From: Streptomyces cucumeris
GTDB lineage: Bacteria > Actinomycetota > Actinomycetes > Streptomycetales > Streptomycetaceae
NCBI RefSeq assembly: GCF_024295805.1
Contig: NZ_JANCLX010000030.1
Coordinates: forward strand, 9,380 to 73,379
DNA length: 64,000 nucleotides
Direction: 5' to 3'
Numbering within the stretch: the first letter of the stretch is position 1; the number at the start of each line of letters is the position of its first letter. A program made the position numbers and the translations under genes. A model generated the notes under the pieces. That model was not told where the DNA came from and searched no databases. It saw only the letters and a program-made list of their open reading frames with translations. Shown here piece by piece: positions 1 through 8,164 of this stretch.

Positions 1-331
1 AGGTCGGTGACGGCGTCCCTCCGGGGGCGAAGATCCTGTCCGGTGTGCGGTGACTTCATGCGGTTTCTGCAGTGCCCGATCGGTGCCGCTCGCGCTGCTC
101 TCCGGCCCGATGCCGCAGTGGCCGGCCGACCCCGATCACGCACCGTCCGGCGCCGACGTGGTGGCCGAACTGCGCTCCCTGACAGAAGAGTTGTGAACGG
201 CTGGCTACTTCGACCCGAAGCGGCCGTGCCACTTGGACCGCAGGGGAGGCATGCCCCGGCCCGGGCGGAGCTCAACTCAGTTGTTTCTCGGGGCCAGGGG
301 TCAGGGGGCAGGTGGCATACGGTCACGTGGT
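1..331. other. left-edge region, possible gene remnant
   Basis: No complete gene is visible before the TerC stop. In frame 2 on the plus strand the last ~37 codons before a TGA at 194-196 look coding (…PMPQWPADPDH…VVAELRSLTEEL), with GC-rich third positions. An in-frame stop lies at 8-10 and there is no convincing start or ribosome site. This could be the 3' end of a decayed gene or chance. It is left uncalled as a CDS. Confidence 0.3.
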
Positions 332-1384
332 TCAGGGCGGGTCGTCGCGTGGCTCCCGCTCCGCGCCCAGGGGGCTGCCCGGTCCAGGGCGCATGGTTGC
401 CGGATCCTCCTGTTCGTCTTCACCCCCGGGGGCCGGGTGGGCCGGGGCGGGGCGTAGCAGGCTGAGGGCGACGGATGCGGCCAGAACGATCACGATGACC
501 GCGAGGCTGATCGGCGAGGGGATCTCCGGGATGCTGCTACTGATCATCTTGTGGGACGCCTGGAGGATGAGCTTGACGCCGATGAAGCTGAGGATGATCG
601 CGAGGCCCTTGTTCAGGTAGTGGAAGCGGTCCAGCAGGCCCGCGAGCATGAAGTACAGGGCCCGCAGGCCCAGGATCGCGAACGCGTTGCTGGTGTAGAC
701 GATGAAGGCGTCATCGCTGACGGCCAGGACGGCGGGAACACTGTCGACCGCGAAGATCAGGTCGGCGCCCTCGATCGCGGCGACCACCGCGAGGAGCGGG
801 GTCGCCACGCGTTTGCCGGCCTCCTTGACGAAGAACTTCATGCCCGCGTACTCGTCCCGCACGGGGACGATCTTGCGCAATAGTCGCAAGGCGAAGCTCT
901 TGTCCGGGTCGAAGGTCTCCTCGTCGCCTTTGAGGAGCTTGTAGGTGCTGTAGAAGAGCACCGCGGCGAAGGCGAACAGCACGGCGGTGAAGCGGCTGAC
1001 GACGGCGACGCCGAGCGAGAGAAAGATCCCGCGGAAGATCAGGGCGCCCATCACGCCGAAGAACAGGACCCGGTGCTGGTAGGCACGAGGGACCTTGAAA
1101 TAGGCGAAGATCACTGCGAAGACGAAAAGGTTGTCCACCGACAGGCTCTTCTCCAGCAGCCACGCGGTGGTGTATTCGGTACCGGCCTTTGTGCCGAGGA
1201 CGAGAAAGACGACACCGGCGAAGGCCAGTGCCAGGCCCACCCACAGGCAGCTCCAGGCAGCAGCCTCCTTGAAGCCGATGACGTGGGCGGTGCGGTGGGC
1301 CAGCAGGTCTACCGCCAGCGACCCCACCACTGTCGCGGCGAACGCTCCCCAGAGCCAGAGTGGGACCTCGAGCACGTCAGCCAC
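332..1384 (-). CDS. TerC family integral membrane protein
   Basis: A 350-residue polytopic membrane protein of the TerC family, linked in other bacteria to tellurite resistance and to manganese/metal export. About nine hydrophobic segments are visible. The family signatures are present: an SVDN motif at residues 82-85 in the first conserved helix, and an EGADLIFAVDSVPAV stretch near 205-219 that carries the acidic residues characteristic of the family. The C-terminal 40 residues are a charged, proline-rich tail unlike the conserved core. The start is a GTG with GGAGAAG just upstream; a second GTG three codons in is a possible alternative. The gene stands alone. No yybP-ykoY-like riboswitch could be recognised in its leader. 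A separate TerD domain occurs in the fusion protein about 10 kb away. Confidence 0.9.
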   Translation of the reverse strand: MADVLEVPLWLWGAFAATVVGSLAVDLLAHRTAHVIGFKEAAAWSCLWVGLALAFAGVVFLVLGTKAGTEYTTAWLLEKSLSVDNLFVFAVIFAYFKVPRAYQHRVLFFGVMGALIFRGIFLSLGVAVVSRFTAVLFAFAAVLFYSTYKLLKGDEETFDPDKSFALRLLRKIVPVRDEYAGMKFFVKEAGKRVATPLLAVVAAIEGADLIFAVDSVPAVLAVSDDAFIVYTSNAFAILGLRALYFMLAGLLDRFHYLNKGLAIILSFIGVKLILQASHKMISSSIPEIPSPISLAVIVIVLAASVALSLLRPAPAHPAPGGEDEQEDPATMRPGPGSPLGAEREPRDDPP

Positions 1385-1532
1385 CTTCTCCGTGTCCTGC
1401 CCTTGCGAACGCGCAGACCCTCATACAGGAGTTTGCGGCAATTCGCCGGACCCAGCGAGTGCAGCAATGCCCTCGGAGCGAGAAATTGAACGAGACACTA
1501 CTTTTATCACCCGAGGCGGCTATTATTAAAGA

Positions 1533-1724
1533 ATGAGTAAAGTAAAGCGTAGGGACGGCCCGCAGGAGGCGCTTGCATGCCCGGCCTGCAAGGGCGCCCT
1601 GGACACGGTCATCAAGCGGCACAAGACTCTCGGGATCTTCGTGCCCGTGTGGAGCCCCGGCCCGTGCCGCAACCCTGACTGCCCTGAGTATCGGGAAGAA
1701 TCGGAGCGCGGGCGTCTGGGCTGA
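1533..1724 (+). CDS. small zinc-ribbon-like protein
   Basis: A 63-residue protein with two cysteine pairs, CPAC at residues 16-19 and CRNPDC near 45-50, spaced as in a small zinc ribbon. The rest is basic and hydrophilic with no membrane segment. It starts at an ATG after an AT-rich stretch (TATTATTAAAG) and lacks a strong ribosome site. It lies divergent from terC. No function is assigned. The cysteine spacing is what is seen; metal binding is inferred. Confidence 0.65.
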   Translation: MSKVKRRDGPQEALACPACKGALDTVIKRHKTLGIFVPVWSPGPCRNPDCPEYREESERGRLG

Positions 1725-1781
1725 GCCGGCGCGAACGCCGCTGGGAGCTGCCTGACCTGTGCTGCGTCCTGTTCCGGGAGC

Positions 1782-3116
1782 TCAGCCGCGGTGCGCGCGG
1801 ATGAGGTCGCGGTACCACGCGAAGGACGCCTTCGGGGTGCGCACCTGGGTGTCGTGGTCGACGTGGACGAGTCCGAAGCGCTGGTGGAAACCCTCGGCCC
1901 ATTCGAAGTTGTCCAGCAGGGTCCAGGTGAAGTAGCCGCGTACGTCCACGCCCTGGGCCACGGCGGCGTCGACGGCCCGGAGGTGGGTGTCGAGGTAGTC
2001 GATGCGGTCGAGGTCCGCGATGGTGCCGTCCGCGGCGACGACGTCCTCGGCCGAGCAGCCGTTCTCCGTGATGTGGACCGGCGGGAGTGCCGGGTAGCGC
2101 TCCTTGAGGCCGACGAGCAGTTCCCGTAGACCGTCGGGGACGACGGGCCAGTCGAAGGCGGTGCGGCGGTAGCCCTCGATGGGGGCCTCTTCGAACGGCA
2201 GCCCCTCGGACGTCGGTGTCCGGATCCGGGTCGGGTTGTAGTAGTTGATACCGAGCGCGTCCAGGGGTGCCGAGATCAGTTCGAGATCGCCGTCCCGGAC
2301 GGAGCGGCCGAGCGAGGCGTCCGAGCCGAAGGCCGACAGGTCGGGGTAGGTGCCCATGAGGATCGGATCGTTGAACAGCCGGTTGTGCAGGCTGTCATAG
2401 GCCCGCGCGGCGGTGCGGTCGGCGGGGGTGTCCGAGGCGGGCCAGACCGGGGTGCAGTTGTTGGAGATCATCACCTGGAGGCCGCGCGCCCGCAGTTCCC
2501 TCAGCGCCAGGCCATGACCGAGCAACTGATGGTGGGCGACCGGCAGGCAGTCCAGGAACAGAGTGCGGCCCGGTGCGTGGGTGCCGAGGCCGTAGCCCCA
2601 GACCATATGGATGAACGGCTCGTTGAGCGTGATCCACTTCTGGACGCGGTCTCCCAGCTTGTCGGCCATGACGGCGGCGTACTCGGCGAAGCGGTGCGCG
2701 GTGTCGCGGTTCAGCCAGCCGCCGTCGTCCTCGAGGCCTTGCGGGAGGTCCCAGTGGAACAGGGTCGGGACGGGTTCGATGCCGTGCACCAGCAGGCCGT
2801 CGACCAGCCGGTCATAGAAGTCCAGGCCCCGGAGGTTGACCTCGCCCCTGCCGGTCGGCTGGATCCGGGGCCAGGCGATGGAGAAGCGGTAGCCGGTGAG
2901 GCCCGCCTCGGCCATCAGCGCGAGGTCCTCCTCGTACCGGTGGTAGTGGTCGCAGGCCACATCACCGGTGTGCCCGTCGCGGATCGTGCCGGGGCGGGCG
3001 GTGAAGGTGTCCCATACCGACGGTCCGCGACCGTCCTCCTCGGTGGCGCCCTCGATCTGGTACGACGCCGTCGAGACACCCCAGATGAAGTCCACGGGCA
3101 GATGGTCCAGTGTCAC
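1782..3116 (-). CDS. beta-glucosidase, glycoside hydrolase family 1
   Basis: A full-length (~444 residues) GH1 enzyme hydrolysing beta-glucosides, probably cytoplasmic because there is no signal peptide. The N-terminal FIWGVSTASYQIEGA signature, the acid/base motif TLNEPF around residue 165 and the nucleophile motif HITENG around residue 350 are all present, followed by the FEWAEGFHQRFGLVHVD end typical of the family. The GTG start at 3116 is preferred over one two codons upstream because GGGGGG lies five bases before it. The gene is divergent from a TetR regulator. A perfect inverted repeat sits between the two starts, so the enzyme is probably repressed by that regulator and induced by a plant-type glucoside. 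No sugar transporter is adjacent. Confidence 0.93.
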   Translation of the reverse strand: MTLDHLPVDFIWGVSTASYQIEGATEEDGRGPSVWDTFTARPGTIRDGHTGDVACDHYHRYEEDLALMAEAGLTGYRFSIAWPRIQPTGRGEVNLRGLDFYDRLVDGLLVHGIEPVPTLFHWDLPQGLEDDGGWLNRDTAHRFAEYAAVMADKLGDRVQKWITLNEPFIHMVWGYGLGTHAPGRTLFLDCLPVAHHQLLGHGLALRELRARGLQVMISNNCTPVWPASDTPADRTAARAYDSLHNRLFNDPILMGTYPDLSAFGSDASLGRSVRDGDLELISAPLDALGINYYNPTRIRTPTSEGLPFEEAPIEGYRRTAFDWPVVPDGLRELLVGLKERYPALPPVHITENGCSAEDVVAADGTIADLDRIDYLDTHLRAVDAAVAQGVDVRGYFTWTLLDNFEWAEGFHQRFGLVHVDHDTQVRTPKASFAWYRDLIRAHRG

Positions 3117-3136
3117 GCACACCCCCCGAAACGCGA

Positions 3137-3157
3137 AACATGAGTGGTGCTCATGTT
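3137..3157. promoter_or_regulatory. TetR operator candidate (AACATGAG-N5-CTCATGTT)
   Basis: A perfect inverted repeat with 8-base arms and spacer TGGTG, placed 20 bases upstream of the GH1 start and 26 bases upstream of the divergent TetR start. A near copy, TGAGCGGTGCTCA with flanking AAT/ATT, lies at 6113-6133 just upstream of the secreted dipeptidase-like gene. The shared core TGAG-YGGTG-CTCA suggests one regulator acts at both sites. Confidence 0.7.
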
Positions 3158-3183
3158 AGCCGTTGCGATGGGATGCTGGAAGC

Positions 3184-3831
3184 ATGAATCAAGACCGCGC
3201 TGCGGGGGCGCTGCGACGGCTGCCGGTCCAGAAGCGCAGCGTCGAACGCTTCGAACGGCTGCTGGATGCCTGCGCCGAACTCCTGGACGAGGCCGGCTAT
3301 GCCGCGCTGACCACCAAGGAGGTGGCACGCAGAGCGGAGGTACCCATCGGCACCCTCTACCAGTTCTTCTCCGACAGGGAGGGGCTGATCGGCGCGCTCG
3401 CCGCCCGCAATCTGGAGTCCTTCCTGGCGCGGGTCGCGGACCGGCTGGAGCGCGAGGCGCCCGCCGGCATCCCGGGCATCGTGGAGGTGACCGTCGACGA
3501 GTACATCGCCATGCGCCGGACGATCACCGGGTTCGGCGTGGTCGACTTCGGCGTGGTGGGACAGGGCCACATCCTGGAGCCGAACTGCGACAACAACACC
3601 GCGGTCGCCGGGTCGCTGCGCACACTGACCGCGTCCCTGACCGGTGTCCAGGACAACGCCGAACTCGAGATCGCCGTGCGGGTGGCCCTTGAGTGCGCGG
3701 ACGGTGTGCTGCAACTGGCCTTCCGTACGGATCCGCAGGGCGACCCCCAGCTGATCGCTGAGTGCAAACGAGTCCTCATCAGCTATCTGAACGATCGCAT
3801 CCGGCACCTGGCGACCCGTCAGCAGGACTAG
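3184..3831 (+). CDS. TetR family transcriptional regulator
   Basis: A 215-residue repressor of the TetR type. The N-terminal helix-turn-helix covers residues ~15-60, with the recognition stretch LTTKEVARRAEVPIGTLYQFF ending in the usual GTLYQFF motif. The rest is an all-helical ligand domain. The ATG at 3184 is chosen because it follows a GGAAG and removes a seven-residue extension overlapping the promoter. It is divergent from the GH1 gene with a palindromic operator candidate between. It very likely represses both itself and the glucosidase, and from the second operator copy possibly the dipeptidase-like gene. The ligand is unknown. Confidence 0.9.
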   Translation: MNQDRAAGALRRLPVQKRSVERFERLLDACAELLDEAGYAALTTKEVARRAEVPIGTLYQFFSDREGLIGALAARNLESFLARVADRLEREAPAGIPGIVEVTVDEYIAMRRTITGFGVVDFGVVGQGHILEPNCDNNTAVAGSLRTLTASLTGVQDNAELEIAVRVALECADGVLQLAFRTDPQGDPQLIAECKRVLISYLNDRIRHLATRQQD

Positions 3832-3874
3832 GCCGTGGCTTGTGGATCACCTCGGGTCCGCGACGTCCGGCAAC

Positions 3875-3904
3875 GGCACCTCCCAACTACCCCTGGGAGG
3901 TGCC
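3875..3904. terminator. bidirectional hairpin terminator
   Basis: A perfect 11-base stem (GGCACCTCCCA / TGGGAGGTGCC) with an eight-base loop, between the convergent TetR and dipeptidase-like genes. No T-tract follows, as is usual in Streptomyces. A second perfect 18-base palindrome, CCAGGGCCCGGGCCCTGG at 3996-4013, lies closer to the stop of the minus-strand gene and may act as its own terminator. Confidence 0.75.
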
Positions 3905-4032
3905 GCCTGCACCAGATGCCGCGGGCTGATCCGGTAGCCGTCCGGGAAGGCACGCGGCGAGCATCGAAGAACGCTCCACCGGAGCCGGGCCAGGGCCAGG
4001 GCCCGGGCCCTGGACACCGACTCGTCGGTGCC

Positions 4033-6099
4033 TCAGCCGCCGTAGACGCCGACCTCGCGAAGCGAGTAGCCCCACTGGGTGCCGCGCTCCAGCCCCTTGA
4101 CGCGTACGTAGCGCGCCTGGGCTTCGGTGAAACGGGCCGTGTCCAGGCCGCCGTCGCCGGAGGCCGTGGACCACACCGACTTCCAGTTCGTGCCGTCCTC
4201 CGACACCTCGACGCGGTACGACTTCGCGTACGCTCGCTCCCAGTCGAGGGTGACGCGCTTGACCGGCTGCGCGGATCCGAGATCGATCCGCAGCCACTGG
4301 TCGTCGTTCCACTCGCTGGCCCAGCGGGTGCCCGTGTCGCCGTCCACCGCCTTCCCGGGCTTGAAGCTGACGACCGGGTTCCACCACTCCGACGAGGACG
4401 CCGTCGCGGCCGCGCCCGCGGCGAGGTTCTTCCCGGCCTGGTACTTCTCGGAGTTCCCCCAGGTGCGGAGGTAGGACTCGGCTCCCGAGAAGAGGTCGTC
4501 GACGACCCCCTGACCGCCGACGATCCGGATGTCCTCGATCCAGTCCGGCACCAAGCCGTAGTGCGCGCCGCCGGCGGTGTTGAAGTCCCATGTGCGTTCG
4601 CCGGTGGTCTGCTTGTCGATCACCGAGCCGCCGTCCGTGCTGCGGAAGGGGTACTTCACCGGGTTCGGGGTGTCCCCGCCCCGTGGCGCCGGCCAGCCTC
4701 CGACACCGTTCATGTCGGTGCCGTAGCCGTAGCCGACGTTGTACTTCTCGCGCAGCGCGTCCGTGCGCTTGGCCTCCGCGCTGAAGGCCTCGGAGCCGCT
4801 CATGTACTGGGCGGCGAACCCGCCGAGCTTGTAGAGGCGTTCGGTCCAGCCCAGGTCCATCCAGCTGTGCGAGGAGATGGCGCCGGGGTACGACTCGGAT
4901 TCGAGGATGTCGAAGGCCTGATCAGCGGCCTTGACGCTCATATGGTCAAGCTCCAGCATCATGTTGCGCTTCATCATGCCGCGCACCGCGTACGCGCCCA
5001 GGTCGGTCAGTCCGCGGGTGTTGCACTGCGCGCCCGAGGCGTACGAGGGGACGGCCACGCCCTTCGGGAGCCGCTTCTCCGCCTCCGGTGCCGCCGCGTT
5101 GCCGATGGGGTTGTCGTGCTGCGGGCCGCGGCAGGTCTCCGTCTTCCAGAACGTGCCGGTCGACAGGAACTGGCCCACGTTGATGGCCGTACCGAGCGTG
5201 CCGGAGTCGAAGCGCACCCCGCACAGTGCGTTGTCGAACTTGTGGCACAGGAACATGCTGCTGACGCCCAGTTCCTTCAGCTCGTCCAGGCCCCGGTCGA
5301 TATCCCCCTTGCTGCACTGCGCGACGTCCAGGATCTGCTTGCAGCCGAACGGCTCCGAGGTCTCGACGCCCAGGACGACGGCCAGCTTGCCCTGCTCGAT
5401 GACCTTGCGGGCCTGCGCGCTGTCCGTGACGATCCGGAACCAGCCCTTGCCCGGGCCGCCGTACATCTTGTCGATGAAGGCCTGCATGTCGTACGTCTTC
5501 TTCGCCTCGAGACGAATGGCGGTCATCTCGTCACAGCCGCGGTCCTTGAAGAAGTACACCGAGCAGATCACGCCGTTGGTGACCAGGTCGTTGACCAGCA
5601 CCCGCTGGCCGCCGCGCCATGCCCGCTCGATCCAGGCGTAGTAGTTCTGCTGATGGGTCAGCGAGTCATGGGCGGGCCAGTCCTTGAAGGTGGGCCACCC
5701 ATTGGGGTCGTGCTTGCCGTCGCCGCCCTTGGTGATCATGTCGAAGATGGCGAGCGAGCCGTCGGGGTAGTGCTCGGGGCAGTCCTTGAGCGCATCGGTG
5801 ACGCCCTGGTCCGAGAACGGCTTGCCGCAGATCAGCCGGCCGCCGAAGCCCTCATTGGACATGATGTGGTCGTGGGCGTCGACGAAACCCCTGACGCGGC
5901 CCTGGGAGTCGGTGCCCTTGAAGGGCTCGCCCGTGACGTTGATCTGCGAGTCGGGTGCGGGCCTCGCGGACGGATCCCACCAGTTGGACTCCGCCGCGGA
6001 GCTGGGCGCCGGACCGAGCACCAGGGCGGTCACGGCGAGAAGCAGCGACACGACCGCGAGCGATCGGAGTCCGCGGCGCAGAGGTTGAACGATGGCCAT
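4033..6099 (-). CDS. secreted metallo-dipeptidase/amidohydrolase-like protein with F5/8 type C domain
   Basis: A 688-residue exported enzyme. Residues 1-36 form a signal peptide ending near SSAAES. A metal-dependent hydrolase domain follows: a DAHDHI motif near residue 75 would supply the first metal histidines, and further conserved His/Asp stretches (LELDHMSV, ISSHSWMDLG) resemble renal dipeptidase-type amidohydrolases. The last ~140 residues are a discoidin/F5/8 type C carbohydrate-binding domain (KAVDGDTGTRWASEWND…LRIDLG). The substrate is unknown; a cell-wall or glycan-linked peptide would fit. The start is an ATG directly followed by a basic n-region. It is convergent with the TetR gene behind hairpins. 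Upstream lies the second copy of the TetR operator motif (6113-6133), so co-regulation with the beta-glucosidase is inferred. Confidence 0.8.
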   Translation of the reverse strand: MAIVQPLRRGLRSLAVVSLLLAVTALVLGPAPSSAAESNWWDPSARPAPDSQINVTGEPFKGTDSQGRVRGFVDAHDHIMSNEGFGGRLICGKPFSDQGVTDALKDCPEHYPDGSLAIFDMITKGGDGKHDPNGWPTFKDWPAHDSLTHQQNYYAWIERAWRGGQRVLVNDLVTNGVICSVYFFKDRGCDEMTAIRLEAKKTYDMQAFIDKMYGGPGKGWFRIVTDSAQARKVIEQGKLAVVLGVETSEPFGCKQILDVAQCSKGDIDRGLDELKELGVSSMFLCHKFDNALCGVRFDSGTLGTAINVGQFLSTGTFWKTETCRGPQHDNPIGNAAAPEAEKRLPKGVAVPSYASGAQCNTRGLTDLGAYAVRGMMKRNMMLELDHMSVKAADQAFDILESESYPGAISSHSWMDLGWTERLYKLGGFAAQYMSGSEAFSAEAKRTDALREKYNVGYGYGTDMNGVGGWPAPRGGDTPNPVKYPFRSTDGGSVIDKQTTGERTWDFNTAGGAHYGLVPDWIEDIRIVGGQGVVDDLFSGAESYLRTWGNSEKYQAGKNLAAGAAATASSSEWWNPVVSFKPGKAVDGDTGTRWASEWNDDQWLRIDLGSAQPVKRVTLDWERAYAKSYRVEVSEDGTNWKSVWSTASGDGGLDTARFTEAQARYVRVKGLERGTQWGYSLREVGVYGG

Positions 6100-6112
6100 C
6101 GCGTGATCCTTA

Positions 6113-6133
6113 AATGTGAGCGGTGCTCATATT
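6113..6133. promoter_or_regulatory. second TetR operator candidate
   Basis: AATGTGAG-CGGTG-CTCATATT: an inverted repeat with one mismatch in eight arm positions, centred ~24 bases upstream of the dipeptidase-like start. It shares TGAG-YGGTG-CTCA with the perfect palindrome at 3137-3157. Confidence 0.6.
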
Positions 6134-6238
6134 CCGCTCTACGTTAGGGACGCGAGCCCGCAACGCCAACCCCCTGGCGGCGTTCACGTTCGGGAGTTCA
6201 CCAGTCCTTGGTGCGCTTCCACGCTTGAGGTCGTCGTG

Positions 6239-6254
6239 AACAGCCCAGGCTGTT
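6239..6254. repeat. 16-base palindrome AACAGCC-CA-GGCTGTT
   Basis: A perfect inverted repeat in the ~240-base gap between the TetR stop (6339) and the dipeptidase-like start. It could be the terminator of the minus-strand TetR gene or an operator for the next gene. Nothing else coding is seen in this gap. Confidence 0.4.
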
Positions 6255-6338
6255 TCTTGAGGGTGTTTCAGGCGCCCGGTTCTCAGCGACGACTCATGAA
6301 GACGGGCGCTTGTTCACGGCGCCCCAAGGGTCGGTGGC

Positions 6339-7001
6339 CTACGCGTGATCAGCGCAGAGGGCGGTCGTGAGGGCCGCGCGGGCCCACTCCTCCCAGGCCT
6401 CGGGGGACCAGCCCCGGTTGTGGACGAAGAGCAGGTACAGCTCCGGGCTGAGCAGCCCGTACAGCAGGTCGGCGGCGCGGGCGGTATCGATGCCGGGGCG
6501 GACGTCGGGCTTGGAGATCAGTGCCTCCGCTGCCGCGTGCTGGACGGTGTAGCGCGGGTCGGGGTCGGCGGGCCACTGCGCGGCGATCTCCGGGTCCGTG
6601 GCCGCCGCAGCCGCGATCAGCGGCATGATCGGGGCGACACGGCCGAGGATGTCGCGTACGCCCCGCAGGTGCGCGCGCAGTTGCCCGGCCGCGGTGGGTT
6701 CGGCGCACGCGGCGCGGAACCAGTCGCGGTCCATCGTGGCGATCGGTTCGGCATCGCCCGCGATGGACGTGTCGACGACATCTTTGAACAGCGCGCGCTT
6801 GTTGCGGAACACGAAGTACACGGTCTGAACGGCCACGCCCGCGCGATCCGCGACCTCCTGGAGGCTTGTCGCGCCGTACCCCTGCGCGACGAACAGGTCC
6901 CGCGCCGCCGCGACGATCTTCTCGCGGGTGCGCCGCGAGCGCTCGGCCCGCTTGTCGGGGCGCTTGACGTTCTGTCCGTCGGATCCCTTGACCGCATCCA
7001 T
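6339..7001 (-). CDS. TetR family transcriptional regulator
   Basis: A 220-residue TetR repressor. The HTH lies at residues ~25-65, with TSLQEVADRAGVAVQTVYFVF as the recognition region, followed by an FRNKRALFKDV helix. The C-terminal part is a helical ligand-binding/dimerisation domain. It is divergent from a class I methyltransferase gene, and a large interrupted palindrome begins seven bases upstream of its start, overlapping the place where its ribosome site would be. Autorepression and control of the methyltransferase are therefore likely. The inducer is not predictable. Confidence 0.9.
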   Translation of the reverse strand: MDAVKGSDGQNVKRPDKRAERSRRTREKIVAAARDLFVAQGYGATSLQEVADRAGVAVQTVYFVFRNKRALFKDVVDTSIAGDAEPIATMDRDWFRAACAEPTAAGQLRAHLRGVRDILGRVAPIMPLIAAAAATDPEIAAQWPADPDPRYTVQHAAAEALISKPDVRPGIDTARAADLLYGLLSPELYLLFVHNRGWSPEAWEEWARAALTTALCADHA

Positions 7002-7007
7002 ATCGGG

Positions 7008-7042
7008 AGTCTATCTCTAGAGTCAGTCACTAGAGGAAGACT
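7008..7042. promoter_or_regulatory. large operator palindrome between TetR and methyltransferase
   Basis: A 35-base interrupted inverted repeat. The outer arms are AGTCT (7008-7012) and AGACT (7038-7042); the inner arms are CTCTAG (7015-7020) and CTAGAG (7030-7035). Fourteen of the 17 position pairs match. It covers the region between the divergent starts, the expected place for a dimer-of-dimers TetR operator. Confidence 0.65.
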
Positions 7043-7064
7043 CTAAATTCTTGGAGGGGTAGTG

Positions 7065-7691
7065 ATGAGTAAGACCTGGACGGCAGCGGAGCTCGACCAG
7101 GAGGCGGCGGTGCGCCGTGAGTTGGAGGACTTCTACCGGGACGGCAAGCCGCCGTGGGACAGCGGCATCACGCCGCCCGAGCTCATGGCCCTGGTGGAGT
7201 GGCCCGGCGCGCTGATGCCGGGCCAGGTCCTCGAACTCGGCTGCGGAACCGGAACCAACGCGGTGTATCTGGCCCGGCATGGCTGGCGGGTGGCGGCCGT
7301 CGACCTGGTCGACCGCGCGGTCCGGCAGGCGAGGGAGAAGGCTGCCGCAGCCGGAGCGGATGTCACGGTGCTGTGCGGCGACGCCACCCGACTCGACGAG
7401 GTGGGCGTGCCCGGCCCGTACGATCTGTTCTTCGACCTGAGCTGCTACTGCGGGATCCCACCGCACCGCCGCGACGCCTACGCGGCCGGCCTCACGCAGC
7501 GTGCCGCGCCCGGCGCACGACTGCTGATGTTCGGGTACGGGCCCGAGGCGTTCGACGACCCGATCTCCGGCGTCACCGCCGACGAACTCAGCGCCAGGTT
7601 CACCGGGTGGCAGCTGGTCGACGTGACACCCGGCACCAACCCGGTCCCGACGTTCTGGTTCACGCTGCACCGCGCCGCCGCCGCGGCGTGA
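7065..7691 (+). CDS. class I SAM-dependent methyltransferase
   Basis: A 208-residue small-molecule methyltransferase of the type seen with thiopurine/tellurite-type enzymes. An N-terminal YRDGKPPWDSG segment is followed by the SAM-binding motif LELGCGTGTNAVYLA around residue 60, an acidic residue after the second strand (VAAVDLV), and FDLSCYCGIPPHRR in the active-site region. The ATG at 7065 is chosen over the GTG one codon earlier because TTGGAGGGG ends five bases upstream. It is probably controlled by the divergent TetR repressor. The substrate is unknown; a toxic compound that also induces the repressor is a reasonable guess. Confidence 0.88.
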   Translation: MSKTWTAAELDQEAAVRRELEDFYRDGKPPWDSGITPPELMALVEWPGALMPGQVLELGCGTGTNAVYLARHGWRVAAVDLVDRAVRQAREKAAAAGADVTVLCGDATRLDEVGVPGPYDLFFDLSCYCGIPPHRRDAYAAGLTQRAAPGARLLMFGYGPEAFDDPISGVTADELSARFTGWQLVDVTPGTNPVPTFWFTLHRAAAAA

Positions 7692-8164
7692 GCTCAGCCG
7701 CACCGGGCGCCGTCGGGCCGCGGATGTCGGCTGCGGTCGTTCTCATACGTGTTCATCTCGTGCGCGACGCGGAGTTTCCGCCGACGGCATGGGCGACGAG
7801 CTGGCCGGCGCGGACACGTGTGACGAGGAGGCGCCTGCCACGGACCGTCAAGTCCCGCGGACATGGCCGGACATGGCGACGCGGTACGCATCGACGTGTC
7901 GGCCTTGCGTGCGTGGGCCGCTGCCGTCGGTGCCGGTGCCGGTGCCGGTGCCGGTGACGCGGATCGCGCGTACTCGTTCCGCGTGATCCGGGATTGCCTG
8001 CGTCGACGGCACATCCGCGCGGTCTTCCCGCGGCTGGTGCACCAGATCACCAGATCCGCAACAGCCTGCGCCGGGTTCAGTGTGGCGGACGACCGCCCGG
8101 AGGCGATCGCGAGGCGTAGCGGCCATCCTCGATCGGGATGCCCAGTTGACCGACGGTACAGCCC
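7692..8164. other. non-coding stretch holding a decayed transposase
   Basis: This 473-base gap contains no intact gene. Its right half holds the transposase remnant described separately. Four tandem GGTGCC hexamers lie at 7929-7952. The left part shows nothing recognisable. Confidence 0.6.
7863..8130 (+). pseudogene. remnant of an IS5-type transposase
   Basis: Translation in the frame of 7863 gives DADRAYSFRVIRDCLRRRHIRAVFP, closely resembling the C-terminal DKAYSSR…LRRRGIRAVIP region of IS5/IS112-like transposases. An exact tandem duplication of ACCAGATC (8041-8048 and 8049-8056) then shifts the frame. In the shifted frame the sequence continues as HQIRNSLRRVQCGGRPP, again matching the family, before a TAG inside the DREAY motif. 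Frameshift, nonsense codon and missing N-terminal half show a dead fragment. No terminal inverted repeats were found. The family match is from memory of the motif, not a search. Confidence 0.6.

Noticed and set aside
7..465. Open frame of 152 codons at the left edge
   Set aside because: It overlaps the TerC 3' end, is arginine/proline-rich and low in other residues, the usual pattern of antisense frames in GC-rich DNA.
1385..1532. yybP-ykoY (manganese) riboswitch upstream of terC
   Set aside because: This element often precedes TerC genes, but I could not fit its conserved loops to the leader by eye. A covariance search would decide.
3835..6147. 770-codon open frame opposite the secreted dipeptidase-like gene
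   Set aside because: The opposite strand carries a signal peptide, hydrolase motifs and a discoidin domain; this frame has only biased composition.
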